A DNA stretch of 64,000 nucleotides from Thermohahella caldifontis (GCF_041153465.1 NZ_CP154858.1:1364001-1428000), one strand, 5' to 3'. Counted from the stretch's first letter, positions 53,143-62,646 are shown. Program-made: numbers and translations. Notes: generated from the letters alone by a model not told the origin.

Positions 53143-54945
53143 TCAGTACTGGAGGCTGAACTGCTCGTCTTCCATCGCCATCATGGAGGCACTGCCGGAC
53201 TTGATGGCCGACAGCAGTGCTGTGCGCTTGGGCAGCAGACGGTCGTAGAAGAACTGCGCCGTCTTGATCTTGGCGTCGTAGAAGCCGGACGTATCGCCTT
53301 CTGCCTTGGCTGCCGCCACGGCCACCATGCGGGCCCACATGTAGGCGAAGGATACCAGCCCGAACAGTTCCAGATAGTCCGCGGAAGCGGCGCCGACCAG
53401 GTTGCCGTCCTGTGCCGCATTGTCCAGCACGAAGCGGGTGGCTTCGGTCAGGTTGTCCAGCGCTTCGCCCAGCGGTCCGAGCAGTGCGGCCAGCGCCGGA
53501 TTGCCCTGCTGGCCGGCCATGAAGTCACGGACTTCCTGCTCGAAGATGGCGTAGTAACGACCACCATTGGCCGCAACCTTGCGACCCATGAGGTCCAGTG
53601 CCTGGATACCATTGGTGCCTTCGTAGATCTGCGAGATGCGCACATCCCGGACCAATTGCTCCTGACCCCACTCACGGATGTAGCCGTGACCGCCGAAAAC
53701 CTGCTGCCCCAGGACGCAGGCTTCCAGTCCGCGGTCGGTCAGGTAGGCCTTGCAGACCGGCGTCATGAGGGCAACCAGCGCGTCGGAACGCTTGCGCTCT
53801 TCCTCGTCATCACTGTACTTGGACAGGTCAAGGTGCATGGCCACCCAGGAGGAGAAGGCACGAGCCGCCTCGATGTTGGCCTTCATGGTCAGCAGCATGC
53901 GACGCACGTCCGGATGGACGATAATCGGATCGGCAACCTTGTCCGGACACTTCGGCCCCGTCGGCGCACGACTCTGCAGACGCTCGCGGGCATACTCGAT
54001 GGCGTTCTGGAAGGAACGCTCCGCCGCCGCCAGACCCTGTACGCCAACCCCCAGGCGCTCATAGTTCATCATGGTGAACATGGCGGCCAGACCGCGGTTG
54101 GGCTCACCAACCATCCAGCCCTTGGCGCCGTCAAAGTTCATGACACAGGTCGCCGAGGCCTTGATGCCCATCTTGTGCTCGATGGAACCACAGCTGACAG
54201 CATTGCGCTCTCCCAGCGAACCATCGTCATTGACCAGTACCTTGGGTACCAGGAACAGGGAAATGCCCTTGGAGCCGGCCGGTGCGTCCGGCAGCTTCGC
54301 CAGTACCAGGTGAATGATGTTCTCGGTCAGGTCGTGTTCACCACCGGTAATGAAGATCTTGGTGCCGGTGATGCTGTAGGAGCCGTCCGCATTCGGCTCG
54401 GCCTTGGTCCGGATGATCCCCAGGTCCGTACCGGAGTGCGGCTCGGTCAGACACATGGAGCCGGCCCAGACACCGGAGTACATGTTGGGCAGATACTTCT
54501 CCTTGAGCTCCTGAGTGCCGTGGCTGTCCAGGGCCAGGGCCGCACCGGCAGTCAGCATCGGGTAGAGGCCGAAGGAAATGTTGGCAGACTGAATCATTTC
54601 CTCGATCTGGGCGCCGATCATCTTCGGCATGCCCATGCCACCGAATTCGGGATTGCCGCCGATACCACACCAGCCGCCTTCCATGAAGGTCTGGTACGCT
54701 TCCGGGAAGCCCTTGGGCGTGGTCACCACACCGTTATCCCAGTGACAGCCTTCCTCGTCACCAGTGCGGTTCAGGGGATCCAGAACCTTGCTGGACAGCT
54801 TGCCGGCTTCTTCGAGAATCGCGTCCGCAGTTTCCGGGTCCACGCGCTCGCTCAGGGCGGGCAGTCGTGCCCACAGTGAAGGCGCATCAAATACTTCGTT
54901 CAGGACGAAGCTCATGTCACGCAACGGTGCCTTGTACTCAGCCAT
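53143..54945 (-). CDS. Long-chain-type acyl-CoA dehydrogenase (paralog 1)
   Basis: A 600-residue flavoenzyme catalysing the first oxidation of fatty acid beta-oxidation. It begins 'MAEYKAPLRDMSFVLNEVFD' and contains the catalytic Glu region 'YEGTNGIQALDLMGRK', 'CLTEPHSGTDLG' of the FAD site, and the C-terminal dimerisation extension found in the 600-residue class. It is about half identical by eye to its neighbour, so the pair is a tandem duplication. It may be read with it from the PsrA-controlled promoter, although a terminator lies between. Confidence 0.93.
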   Translation of the reverse strand: MAEYKAPLRDMSFVLNEVFDAPSLWARLPALSERVDPETADAILEEAGKLSSKVLDPLNRTGDEEGCHWDNGVVTTPKGFPEAYQTFMEGGWCGIGGNPEFGGMGMPKMIGAQIEEMIQSANISFGLYPMLTAGAALALDSHGTQELKEKYLPNMYSGVWAGSMCLTEPHSGTDLGIIRTKAEPNADGSYSITGTKIFITGGEHDLTENIIHLVLAKLPDAPAGSKGISLFLVPKVLVNDDGSLGERNAVSCGSIEHKMGIKASATCVMNFDGAKGWMVGEPNRGLAAMFTMMNYERLGVGVQGLAAAERSFQNAIEYARERLQSRAPTGPKCPDKVADPIIVHPDVRRMLLTMKANIEAARAFSSWVAMHLDLSKYSDDEEERKRSDALVALMTPVCKAYLTDRGLEACVLGQQVFGGHGYIREWGQEQLVRDVRISQIYEGTNGIQALDLMGRKVAANGGRYYAIFEQEVRDFMAGQQGNPALAALLGPLGEALDNLTEATRFVLDNAAQDGNLVGAASADYLELFGLVSFAYMWARMVAVAAAKAEGDTSGFYDAKIKTAQFFYDRLLPKRTALLSAIKSGSASMMAMEDEQFSLQY

Positions 54946-55007
54946 GTTCTGTTATCCTCTGTACCGAAATGTGATAAACCATTATTTTTCTGCCTGCCGC
55001 AAGCGGC

Positions 55008-55030
55008 AAAAAGCCCGCCGGAGCGGGCTT
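55008..55030 (-). terminator. Intrinsic terminator between the acyl-CoA dehydrogenase genes
   Basis: On the minus strand AAGCCCGC-TCCG-GCGGGCTT ends in a T-run, a complete rho-independent signal 15 bp past the stop of paralog 2. Paralog 1 may therefore need its own promoter in the 62 bp that follow, or read-through. Confidence 0.8.
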
Positions 55031-55044
55031 CGGGAGATGCCGGA

Positions 55045-56850
55045 TCAGACAATGAAGAAGTTGTCTTCGGCCATGTCCATCAGGGTGCCCGCACCGGCGA
55101 GCATCGCTTCGGCATGTGCACGGGTCCGCGGCAGGAGACGTTTGAAGTAGAAGCGTGCAGTCTGCACCTTGGCGGTGTAGAAGCCTTCCTCGGTCGTGCC
55201 TTCGGCCAGCTTCTGCTGTGCCACCAGCGCCATGCGGGCCCAGAAGTAGGCCATGGTGACGTAACCGGAGTACATGAGGTAGTCCACGGAGGCCGCACCC
55301 ACTTCGTCGCGGTTCTTCATGGCCGCCATGCCGATCTTCATGGTCAGCTCGCCCCACTCCTTGTTCAGTTTCGCCAGCGGCTCGACGAACTCCTTCATCT
55401 GCTCGTTGTCGGCGTGCTCCTTGCAGAACAGGTGGACCTGCTTGGTGAAGCGCTTCAGGGACTCACCCTGGGTCATGAGCACCTTGCGGCCCAGCAGGTC
55501 GAGTGCCTGAATACCGGTGGTGCCTTCGTACATGAGCGAAATGCGGGTGTCACGCACGATCTGCTCCATGCCCCACTCGGTGATGAAGCCATGACCACCA
55601 TAGACCTGCATGCCCAGGTTGGCGGCTTCGTAGCCGACTTCCGTCAGGAAGGCCTTCAGGATCGGCGTCATGAAGCTCATGATTTCCTCGGCTTCCTTCA
55701 CGGCTTCCTGATCGTCGGACTGATGGACGATGTCGCCCTGCAGACCGGTGAAGTAAATCATGGCACGACCGCCTTCCGCAAAGGCCTTGGCGGTAAGCAG
55801 CATGCGGCGAACATCCGGATGAACGATAATGGGATCCGCTGGGCCGTTCGGGTTCTTCGGACCACTCAGGGAACGCATGGCCAGACGCTCGCGGGCATAG
55901 CGGATAGCGCCCTGGAAGGCCAGTTCGGCTGCGCCGACGCCCTGAATGGCGGTACCCAAGCGGGCAAAGTTCATGAAGGTGAACATGCAGGCCAGACCCT
56001 TGTTTTCGGGCCCGATCAGGTAACCCTTGGCGCCATCGAAGTTCATGACGCAGGTGGAGTTGCCATGGATACCCATCTTGTGCTCGAGGGCACCGCAAGT
56101 GACCTTGTTGCGCTCACCCAGCGAACCGTCTTCGTTGACCAGGAACTTCGGCACGATGAACAGGGAGATACCCTTGGTGCCAGCCGGCGCGTCCGGCAGG
56201 CGGGCCAGTACCAGGTGAATGATGTTCTCGGCCATGTCATGCTCGCCGGAAGAGATGAAGATCTTGGTACCGGAGATGTTGTAGGAGCCGTCTGCGTTCG
56301 GTTCGGCCTTCGTGCGTACCAGCCCCAGATCGGAACCTGCCTGCGGCTCGGTCAGACACATGGTGCCCGTCCATTCACCGCTGACCAGCTTGGGCAGATA
56401 GGTGGCCTTCTGCTCATCGGTGCCATGAGATTCCAGTGTTGCCAGGGCACCGTGGCTCAGCCCCGGATACATGCCCCAGGACCAGTTGGCCGTCCCCACC
56501 ATTTCGCTCATGACCAGGGCCAGCGAGCTGGGCAGTCCCTGCCCGCCAAACTCTTCCGGCGCCGCCATGGAAGGCCAGCCGCCCTCGACATACTGCTGGT
56601 AGGCTTCCTTGAAACCGGTCGGCGTCTTGACTTCGCCGTTTTCCAGCAGCTTGCAGCCCTCCTTGTCACCCACCGGGTTCAGGGGAGACAGTACCTGCTC
56701 ACAGAACTTGGCACCTTCCTGAATGATGGCATCCACCATGTCCGGGGTCGCCACTTCGGCGCAGGGCAGCTTGCTGTAGTGCGTTTCGGCATCCAGCAAT
56801 TCATTCATGACGAAACGAATATCGCGAAGGGGCGCTTTGTATTCAGGCAT
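55045..56850 (-). CDS. Long-chain-type acyl-CoA dehydrogenase (paralog 2)
   Basis: A 601-residue flavoenzyme of the same class as paralog 1. It begins MPEYKAPLRDIRFVMNELLD and has 'CLTEPQAGSDLG', 'YEGTTGIQALDLLGRK' with the catalytic Glu, and the C-terminal extension. I chose the ATG at 56850, which has GAGAGG at good spacing; a GTG nine bases earlier is possible. Three PsrA-type boxes lie just upstream, so induction by fatty acids is likely. Confidence 0.93.
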   Translation of the reverse strand: MPEYKAPLRDIRFVMNELLDAETHYSKLPCAEVATPDMVDAIIQEGAKFCEQVLSPLNPVGDKEGCKLLENGEVKTPTGFKEAYQQYVEGGWPSMAAPEEFGGQGLPSSLALVMSEMVGTANWSWGMYPGLSHGALATLESHGTDEQKATYLPKLVSGEWTGTMCLTEPQAGSDLGLVRTKAEPNADGSYNISGTKIFISSGEHDMAENIIHLVLARLPDAPAGTKGISLFIVPKFLVNEDGSLGERNKVTCGALEHKMGIHGNSTCVMNFDGAKGYLIGPENKGLACMFTFMNFARLGTAIQGVGAAELAFQGAIRYARERLAMRSLSGPKNPNGPADPIIVHPDVRRMLLTAKAFAEGGRAMIYFTGLQGDIVHQSDDQEAVKEAEEIMSFMTPILKAFLTEVGYEAANLGMQVYGGHGFITEWGMEQIVRDTRISLMYEGTTGIQALDLLGRKVLMTQGESLKRFTKQVHLFCKEHADNEQMKEFVEPLAKLNKEWGELTMKIGMAAMKNRDEVGAASVDYLMYSGYVTMAYFWARMALVAQQKLAEGTTEEGFYTAKVQTARFYFKRLLPRTRAHAEAMLAGAGTLMDMAEDNFFIV

Positions 56851-56883
56851 TTCACTCACCTCTCAATCTGCGGTGGCCGCTCC

Positions 56884-56961
56884 CAAACCCGTTTGCAGGG
56901 CAGGTACCGTGTCTCGGCCGGAATGTATTTTTCTCAAACAGGTGTTTGAAACATACGTTTG
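56884..56961 (-). promoter_or_regulatory. Three PsrA-type operator boxes
   Basis: CAAAC-N2-GTTTG at 56884-56895, CAAAC-N4-GTTTG at 56935-56948 and GAAAC-N4-GTTTG at 56948-56961. These fit the published PsrA pattern (G/C)AAAC-N2-4-GTTT(G/C). PsrA is a TetR-type repressor released by long-chain fatty acids in pseudomonads (family knowledge). The 176-bp gap 56851-57026 contains nothing else clear. Confidence 0.68.
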
Positions 56962-57026
56962 CCCGTTTTTTTTGTCAAGCGAATACGACGCGGGCGTGCA
57001 AAATTTTACGTTGGCGGTGTCACATT

Positions 57027-57926
57027 TCAGCCGATCAGTTCGGCGAGATCCGGAACGGCGGGTATTGAGGAGGGCGCACCGGATTCATTGAGCTGACGGT
57101 AGGTATCAAGCGCGGTCTGACGCTGTCGCGGATTCCGGTTGTCACCGGTCGCACCGGCTTCACGCATGCGTTCGCGCTGCTGTGCCAGCATCTCTGCACG
57201 GGCCTGCAGCATGGCCTGGGTGGCCTTGGCGGCAACCAGCCTGTCCTGGGGTGACGGATCGGCCGGTGCCAGGGCCGCCCGGCGCACCTGCTCCATCTTG
57301 CGGAGGGTGGCTTCCGGATTCCCGGGCACGGGAGAAGCATCAATGGGCACCTCACCCGCCACCGCGTAACGACGGCCATCCGGTCCGGTTTCGAAATCAA
57401 AGGAAGGCGCACCCGCCAGCTGTCCGCCCACGGAGGCGTGGGCCTGTTCATGCTGCTTGACCTGCTGATCAATCTGGCTGAGCCGACGAATCTGAGCCAG
57501 GACAGCCGGATCAGCCTTGCCGCCCGCATCCGGCGCCCCGGATGCCGGAGCGGATCCGGCGTCCGGCCGCGAAGGATTCGCGCCCGGGGACTGATCCGCC
57601 TTCTTCGCAGCCGCCCCGTCCTGATCAGCGGGCGGAGCACCCGCGGCTTCATTCCCACCGGTTCCTGCCCGTGACCGACCGGTATCGGATGCCGGCTGGT
57701 TGCCGCGCTGTTCAACGCCTTCATCCATGGATTGCCGGACGCGCGGACGGGCATAAACAAGCGGAGACTGAGTGGCCGAGCCGGTGACCGCTGCGGCTTC
57801 CAGTGGCTGTGCAGGCGCGAGCGTGGACACAAGGGCCTCAGGCGCCACAGCCGAAGCTGGCGCCTTGGCCGTGCTGACATCCGGGGTCAGCACGGGAACC
57901 ACGGGCATCTGTCCGCTGATCTGCAT
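57027..57926 (-). CDS. SprA-related putative zinc metalloprotease
   Basis: A 299-residue protein. The first 150 residues are Ala/Pro/Gly-rich and low in complexity. The C-terminal domain has the metalloprotease motif in 'VKQHEQAHASVGGQLAGAPSFDFETGPDGRRYAVAGEVPIDA', matching the SprA/CJM1_0395 family, which is found near flagellar genes in several bacteria (family knowledge). It precedes no obvious substrate. There is no N-terminal signal peptide, which is typical of this family. Confidence 0.8.
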   Translation of the reverse strand: MQISGQMPVVPVLTPDVSTAKAPASAVAPEALVSTLAPAQPLEAAAVTGSATQSPLVYARPRVRQSMDEGVEQRGNQPASDTGRSRAGTGGNEAAGAPPADQDGAAAKKADQSPGANPSRPDAGSAPASGAPDAGGKADPAVLAQIRRLSQIDQQVKQHEQAHASVGGQLAGAPSFDFETGPDGRRYAVAGEVPIDASPVPGNPEATLRKMEQVRRAALAPADPSPQDRLVAAKATQAMLQARAEMLAQQRERMREAGATGDNRNPRQRQTALDTYRQLNESGAPSSIPAVPDLAELIG

Positions 57927-57934
57927 GGCGACCC

Positions 57935-58207
57935 TCAGGCTTTCACATCCAGAAGTGTACCCAGCGTCTGGTCAGCGGTTTTCACCACCTTGGCCGAGGC
58001 CTCAACCTGCACGGAGTACAGCCTGAGCTCCACCAGTCCGGCGGTGAGGTCGGTCATCACATCAGGCGCACCACCTGCCGACACAGGCACTTCACCCGTG
58101 CGTTCTGCCGGCAGGCCGGCTTCGGCCACCCGTTCGGCCGCCCGGGCCATGCCCTGCATCCCTCGGTTCACGCCCTGGATGCCCTGGGACAGTACGGAGT
58201 TGATCAC
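57935..58207 (-). CDS. Small flagellar-rod-like protein
   Basis: A 90-residue protein. The N-terminus 'INSVLSQGIQGVNRGMQGM' and the C-terminus 'ASAKVVKTADQTLGTLLDVKA' resemble the conserved ends of flagellar rod and hook proteins (FlgB/C/F/G), but the core between them is only about 40 residues. It is transcribed toward the SprA-like gene, 8 bp apart, so they may be co-expressed. It could be a minimal rod-associated protein; this is inference from the termini. Confidence 0.58.
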   Translation of the reverse strand: MINSVLSQGIQGVNRGMQGMARAAERVAEAGLPAERTGEVPVSAGGAPDVMTDLTAGLVELRLYSVQVEASAKVVKTADQTLGTLLDVKA

Positions 58208-58307
58208 GTCACACCTTCAATACAGACGGATTCAGTTTGATTTTACCGCAGTCGCTGTTCATTTTTCAATCAAATCCGTCCGGCCCGACCCCGATCTGCT
58301 ACCGGGA

Positions 58308-59003
58308 TCACGCTTCACCGGGCCAGCGCAGACAGCCGGCGAGATCATCCAGCCGGGCCATGGGTGACGGGGTAAAGGGGAGCACCCCGAGGCAGGGCGC
58401 AGGCAGCACACGGACCAGCGTGTCGAGATTGGCCTGTTCCTCGCTCATCACGTCCGGGGTACTGTGATTACCGATCCAGCCAGCCAGTACCCCGCCGTCC
58501 CGGACAATGGCTTCTGCCGTGAGGCGTGCGACACTCAGGCAGCCGAGCCGCAGATTCACGACGAGAATGACCGGCAGTTGCAGGCGAATGGCCAGCGCGG
58601 ACAGATCTTCCCGGTCATTCAGCGGCACACGCCACCCCCCGGCACCTTCCACCAGCGCCAGGTCGGGTTTTACGGTGTCCAGTGTCCGTGCGACGGCTGT
58701 TGCCAGCTTGTCCACCGGGATATCCAGTCCCGCCCGGGCTGCGGCAATGTGGGGTGCAACGGCCGGTTCGAGGCAGACCGGATTGACCTGTGCGTAAGGC
58801 AGCTTGACGGTCGACGCTTCCATCAGGGAGCAGGCATCCTCGTTCCGGAGACCGTCTGGCGTCCGGCTGGCGCCCGCCGCGACCGGTTTCAGCCCCAGCG
58901 TCGTTTTCCCCTGCATCATGCCGCGGTGCAGCAACGCTGATGACACCACGGTCTTGCCGGCGTCCGTATCCGTTGCGGTCACAAAACAGACCTGTGTATT
59001 CAT
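58308..59003 (-). CDS. bioD: Dethiobiotin synthetase BioD
   Basis: A 231-residue ATP-dependent enzyme closing the ureido ring of dethiobiotin from DAPA and CO2. The P-loop 'TATDTDAGKTVVSS' is at the N-terminus, and 'LALVEGAGGWRVPLNDREDLS' is characteristic. I chose the ATG at 59003, overlapping the bioC stop. It is the last gene of the bioB-F-H-C-D run. Confidence 0.94.
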   Translation of the reverse strand: MNTQVCFVTATDTDAGKTVVSSALLHRGMMQGKTTLGLKPVAAGASRTPDGLRNEDACSLMEASTVKLPYAQVNPVCLEPAVAPHIAAARAGLDIPVDKLATAVARTLDTVKPDLALVEGAGGWRVPLNDREDLSALAIRLQLPVILVVNLRLGCLSVARLTAEAIVRDGGVLAGWIGNHSTPDVMSEEQANLDTLVRVLPAPCLGVLPFTPSPMARLDDLAGCLRWPGEA

Positions 59004-59770
59004 GCCTGAGCCTCCAGAAAGAGAACGTGCCAGCTCTGGGGTACCCCCTCGGGTGTCCGGCATGCCTCCCAGGCCTCCAGAAAACGGCGAAACCGCCGGA
59101 TGCCGGTCAGGCTGCTGCGCCGGCCGGGATTCATGTTGTGTGCGCCCACATCCTTGATGGATCGTGCAGCCTCGGCTGCTGACGCAAAGTGACAGGTGCG
59201 GACGCAGGCCGTCTGATGGCGTAGCGACAAGCCGGCGGTCTTCAGCGCGGCCAGCACCTCTTCATGAGGGACGAAACGGTTGACGTGTACCCCACCCGGA
59301 TCGGCTTCGGCCCAGGCCTCTGCCATTTCCTGCAATGTCCCCGGCAACAGCGTGGTGGCGAAAAGCCGGCCACCGGGTCTGAGGACGCGCCGGACCTCCC
59401 GGAAGAAAGGCAGAGGATCCGGCAACCATTGCAAGGCAAAATTGCTCACCACCCCGTCCAGCTGACCACTGCCCACCGGCAGATCCCGCATGTCGCCCTG
59501 CAGCCACTGCACCGCTTCAGCGCCGGGCCGGCGTTGTGCTGCCTTCAGCATCCCGGGTGCCAGATCCAGCGCCAGCAGCCGGGCGCCCCGCCGCGCCAGC
59601 TCGCAGGCCAGCCAGCCGGTTCCGCAGCCCGCATCCAGATAACGCCCCGAGACAGGACTCATGCGAGCCAGCAACTGTTGCGCGGCCCAGCGTTGCACGG
59701 CCGCCACGTCATCATAGCGGGTAGCGGCTTCGCTGAAGGCCTCGGCAATGCTGGCGCTGTCAATGGCCAT
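59000..59770 (-). CDS. bioC: Malonyl-ACP O-methyltransferase BioC
   Basis: A 256-residue SAM-dependent methyltransferase that caps the malonyl start unit so that the fatty acid synthase can build pimeloyl. Motif I is 'YLDAGCGTGWLACELARRG', and 'FSEAATRYDDVAAVQRWAAQQLL' is the BioC N-terminal signature. I chose the ATG at 59770. It overlaps the esterase gene by 11 bp and bioD by four. Confidence 0.93.
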   Translation of the reverse strand: MAIDSASIAEAFSEAATRYDDVAAVQRWAAQQLLARMSPVSGRYLDAGCGTGWLACELARRGARLLALDLAPGMLKAAQRRPGAEAVQWLQGDMRDLPVGSGQLDGVVSNFALQWLPDPLPFFREVRRVLRPGGRLFATTLLPGTLQEMAEAWAEADPGGVHVNRFVPHEEVLAALKTAGLSLRHQTACVRTCHFASAAEAARSIKDVGAHNMNPGRRSSLTGIRRFRRFLEAWEACRTPEGVPQSWHVLFLEAQA

Positions 59771-60407
59771 GGTGCGTCTCCAGAAGAGTGCGTATGCGCC
59801 GGCACTGATCCGCATCCGGCAGGTGTCCGCCGGGCAGTATCACTGTGGCGGCATCCGGTGCTTCACAGGGGAACACGGCATCCTGCCCGAACACGATACT
59901 GAGCCGGCGGGACGACGTGGCCGCCCATTCAGCGGTCAGATCCTGCTCTGCCAGTGCCTGCAATCCGGCGGACAGACCGGCCATGCGCTCGGCCAGACCG
60001 TCCGTCAGGCCGGCCTGGATCTCACGTAACGCCTCGCGGGAATGCCCCGCACCCTGCGCCAGCAACAGTGCAAACCGGCGCAGAGTTTTCTCCGGAGATT
60101 GACGGAAGTCACGACAAAAGGCCGCCAGCCATGCCTGACGCTGTGCGTTGCCCGCAACAACGAAACGGGGACCGCTGCCCAGAGTCACGACGGGGCAGCC
60201 ATGGGCCGCAGCGAGCCGAACGGCCTCCTGCCCCCCCAACGACCAGCCCGCCACCAGGTCAAAGGGCATGTCACCGGCGGGCCCGGTTCGCGAAACGCCA
60301 TCCAGTGCTACCCAGCGTACTTGCCAGGCTTCGGGCAAGGCACGCTCCCAGATACTGCGAAGCAGAGGCTGCAGCACCGCCCAGCCGCCATAAAACAGCA
60401 CCTTCAT
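59760..60407 (-). CDS. bioH: Pimeloyl-ACP methyl ester esterase, BioH-like
   Basis: A 215-residue alpha/beta hydrolase. The nucleophile elbow GWSLGG is clear, an oxyanion-type 'YGGW' begins the protein, and a late 'DAVFPCEAPDAATVILPGGHLPDADQ' could supply Asp and His. It is shorter than E. coli BioH (256) and begins at the nucleotide that overlaps bioF. Its place between bioF and bioC makes it the esterase that removes the BioC methyl; BioG-type is an alternative name. Confidence 0.78.
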   Translation of the reverse strand: MKVLFYGGWAVLQPLLRSIWERALPEAWQVRWVALDGVSRTGPAGDMPFDLVAGWSLGGQEAVRLAAAHGCPVVTLGSGPRFVVAGNAQRQAWLAAFCRDFRQSPEKTLRRFALLLAQGAGHSREALREIQAGLTDGLAERMAGLSAGLQALAEQDLTAEWAATSSRRLSIVFGQDAVFPCEAPDAATVILPGGHLPDADQCRRIRTLLETHHGH

Positions 60408-61579
60408 AGCCAGGGTACCAGCTCCCGTTCCAGAACCCGGAGCAAATGATCCACGTCGGACAGGCGATGGGCGGCGCTGAAGGTAAAGCGCAGACGACCC
60501 TGCCTTGCCGGCACCGTGGGGGGTCGAATGGCCGTGACCAGAATACCCGCCTCAAGCAGCCGGCGCGAGGCCTCCAGCGTTCGCGCCGCATCACCGGTCA
60601 GCAGAGGCTGGATGGGGGTCTGACTGTCCATGAGGGGCAGCCCCAGGTTCTCGCATCCGGCACGGAACCGGGCGACCAGCATCTGTACCTGCATGCGCAG
60701 GGCATGTCCTTCACGCACCATTTTCAGGGCGGCCCGTGTGGCTTCGGCCAGCGCGGGCGGTTGCGCAGTGGTATAGATGCTGGTACGTGCAAACTGCTCC
60801 AGCGCACGGATCAGCCAGTCCGGCCCGCTGACGATGGCACCCGCCACGCCCAGAGCTTTCCCGAAAGTGGCGACCAGCACCGGTACCTGCTCCTGATCCA
60901 GCCCGAAGACTTCAAGCGTGCCGCGTCCTCCGGCACCCAGGACACCGATACCGTGGGCATCATCCACCATCAGCAGGGCATCATGCTTCTGGCAGATCCG
61001 GACCAGATCAGGCAAGGGGGCGAGATCGCCATCCATGCTGAACACGCCGTCCGTCACCACCAGCTTGCGGGGGGCCGCCGAAGATGCGAGCAGCGTATCC
61101 AGATGTTCCGGATCGCCATGGCGATACCGCTTCAGCCGGGCACCACTGAGGCGCGCACCGTCGAGCAGCGACGCATGGTTGAGGCGATCCTCAAAAATCT
61201 CCGTCTGCCGGTCTGCCAAGGCGTCGATCACGCCCAGGTTGGCCATGTATCCCGCGCTGAACAGCAGGGCGCCATCACGGCCGGCAAACTCGGCAAACTC
61301 ACGCTCCAGCTGTTCATGGGGCAGCAGGTGGCCATTGACCAGGTGGGAAGCACCGGCACCCACGCCCCAGTCTTCCACCCCCCGGGTGAAGGCCTCGGCC
61401 AGTTCGGCCGAAGCCGCCAGTCCGAGGTAGTCATTGCTGCAGAACTGCAGGCAGGTGCGTCCGGCCACGGTGACTTCCCGCCCCTGCGGGCTTTCAACAG
61501 TGAGCCGCTGACGCAGCAACCCTTCCCCGGCACGCTCGGCGACCCGCGCCTCCAGCCAGTTCCGCCAGCTTGACGTCAT
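60404..61579 (-). CDS. bioF: 8-amino-7-oxononanoate synthase BioF
   Basis: A 391-residue PLP enzyme condensing pimeloyl-ACP with alanine. The PLP-binding Lys is in 'VATFGKALGVAG'. 'FCSNDYLGLAA', 'GAGASHLVNGHL' and 'DGVFSMDGDLAPL' are typical of the family. The ATG at 61579 overlaps bioB by four bases (ATGA), so it is translationally coupled. Confidence 0.95.
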   Translation of the reverse strand: MTSSWRNWLEARVAERAGEGLLRQRLTVESPQGREVTVAGRTCLQFCSNDYLGLAASAELAEAFTRGVEDWGVGAGASHLVNGHLLPHEQLEREFAEFAGRDGALLFSAGYMANLGVIDALADRQTEIFEDRLNHASLLDGARLSGARLKRYRHGDPEHLDTLLASSAAPRKLVVTDGVFSMDGDLAPLPDLVRICQKHDALLMVDDAHGIGVLGAGGRGTLEVFGLDQEQVPVLVATFGKALGVAGAIVSGPDWLIRALEQFARTSIYTTAQPPALAEATRAALKMVREGHALRMQVQMLVARFRAGCENLGLPLMDSQTPIQPLLTGDAARTLEASRRLLEAGILVTAIRPPTVPARQGRLRFTFSAAHRLSDVDHLLRVLERELVPWL

Positions 61580-62646
61580 GCAGACCCTGCCGCATCGTAG
61601 AAGGGCTGATGACGCTCGGCAACTTTCCCGGCTGCCCGCATCAGCTTTTCCCCGTCCCGCTCCAGCGCGCTGCGACAGGTCTCGTGGCGCTCGGGCCGGA
61701 TACCCAGGCGGCGGAACAGGTTCCGATCATGGTCGGTGTCCGGGTTGTCGGTCGTCAGCAATTTCTCGCCGTAGAAAATGGAGTTGGCACCCGCCAGGAA
61801 GCACAGGGCCTGCATCTGATCGTTCATTTTCTCCCGACCGGCGGACAGGCGCACGTGAGAGGCCGGCATCATGATCCGCGCCACGGCAATGATGCGCACA
61901 AAGTCGAACGGGTCCAGCTCTTCGGCATCTTCAAGGGGTGTACCACGGACCTTGACCAGCATGTTGACGGGCACGCTTTCCGGGTGTTCGGGCAGATTGG
62001 CCAGCTGAACCAGCATGGCCGCCCGATCCTCCACCGCCTCGCCCATGCCCAGAATGCCGCCACAACAGACCTTCATGCCCGCCTTGCGGACATTGTCCAG
62101 CGTGCGCAACCGGTCTTCATAGGTCCGGGTGGTAATGATCTGGCTGTAGTATTGTTCGGAGGTATCCAGGTTGTGGTTGTAGTAGTCCAGCCCGGCGGCA
62201 GCCAGTGCCCGGGCCTGAGACTCGTCCAGCATGCCCAGTGTCATGCAGGTTTCCAGCCCCAGCGCCTTGACGCGACGCACCATCTCGATCACATAGGGCA
62301 TGTCCTTGTCCCGCGGGCTGCGCCACGCCGCCCCCATGCAGAACCGTGTTGCGCCCTTTTCCCGGGCCTGCTCCGCGTGCCGGACCACCTTGTCAATCTC
62401 GAGCAGCTTTTCCTTTTCGAGCCCGGTGTTGTAATGACCGCTCTGGGGGCAGTACTTGCAGTCTTCGGGACAGGCCCCGGTCTTGATGGACAGCAGGGTA
62501 CTGACCTGTACCTCGTTCGCATCGAAAAACTGCCGGTGCACCTGTTGTGCCCGGAAGATCAGATCATTGAAGGGCAGTTCCAGCAGTTCACGGACTTCCT
62601 GCAGGGTCCAGTCATGGCGGATCAGCGGGTGGGCGGCGTCATTCAT
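61576..62646 (-). CDS. bioB: Biotin synthase BioB
   Basis: A 356-residue radical-SAM enzyme inserting sulfur into dethiobiotin. The CxxxCxxC cluster is in 'GACPEDCKYCPQSGHYNTG', and the second iron-sulfur cluster ligands and 'NSIFYGEKLLTTDNP' are present. It opens the biotin operon. Its promoter, with TTGACA at 62725-62720, lies under a BirA-type operator. Confidence 0.96.
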   Translation of the reverse strand: MNDAAHPLIRHDWTLQEVRELLELPFNDLIFRAQQVHRQFFDANEVQVSTLLSIKTGACPEDCKYCPQSGHYNTGLEKEKLLEIDKVVRHAEQAREKGATRFCMGAAWRSPRDKDMPYVIEMVRRVKALGLETCMTLGMLDESQARALAAAGLDYYNHNLDTSEQYYSQIITTRTYEDRLRTLDNVRKAGMKVCCGGILGMGEAVEDRAAMLVQLANLPEHPESVPVNMLVKVRGTPLEDAEELDPFDFVRIIAVARIMMPASHVRLSAGREKMNDQMQALCFLAGANSIFYGEKLLTTDNPDTDHDRNLFRRLGIRPERHETCRSALERDGEKLMRAAGKVAERHQPFYDAAGSA

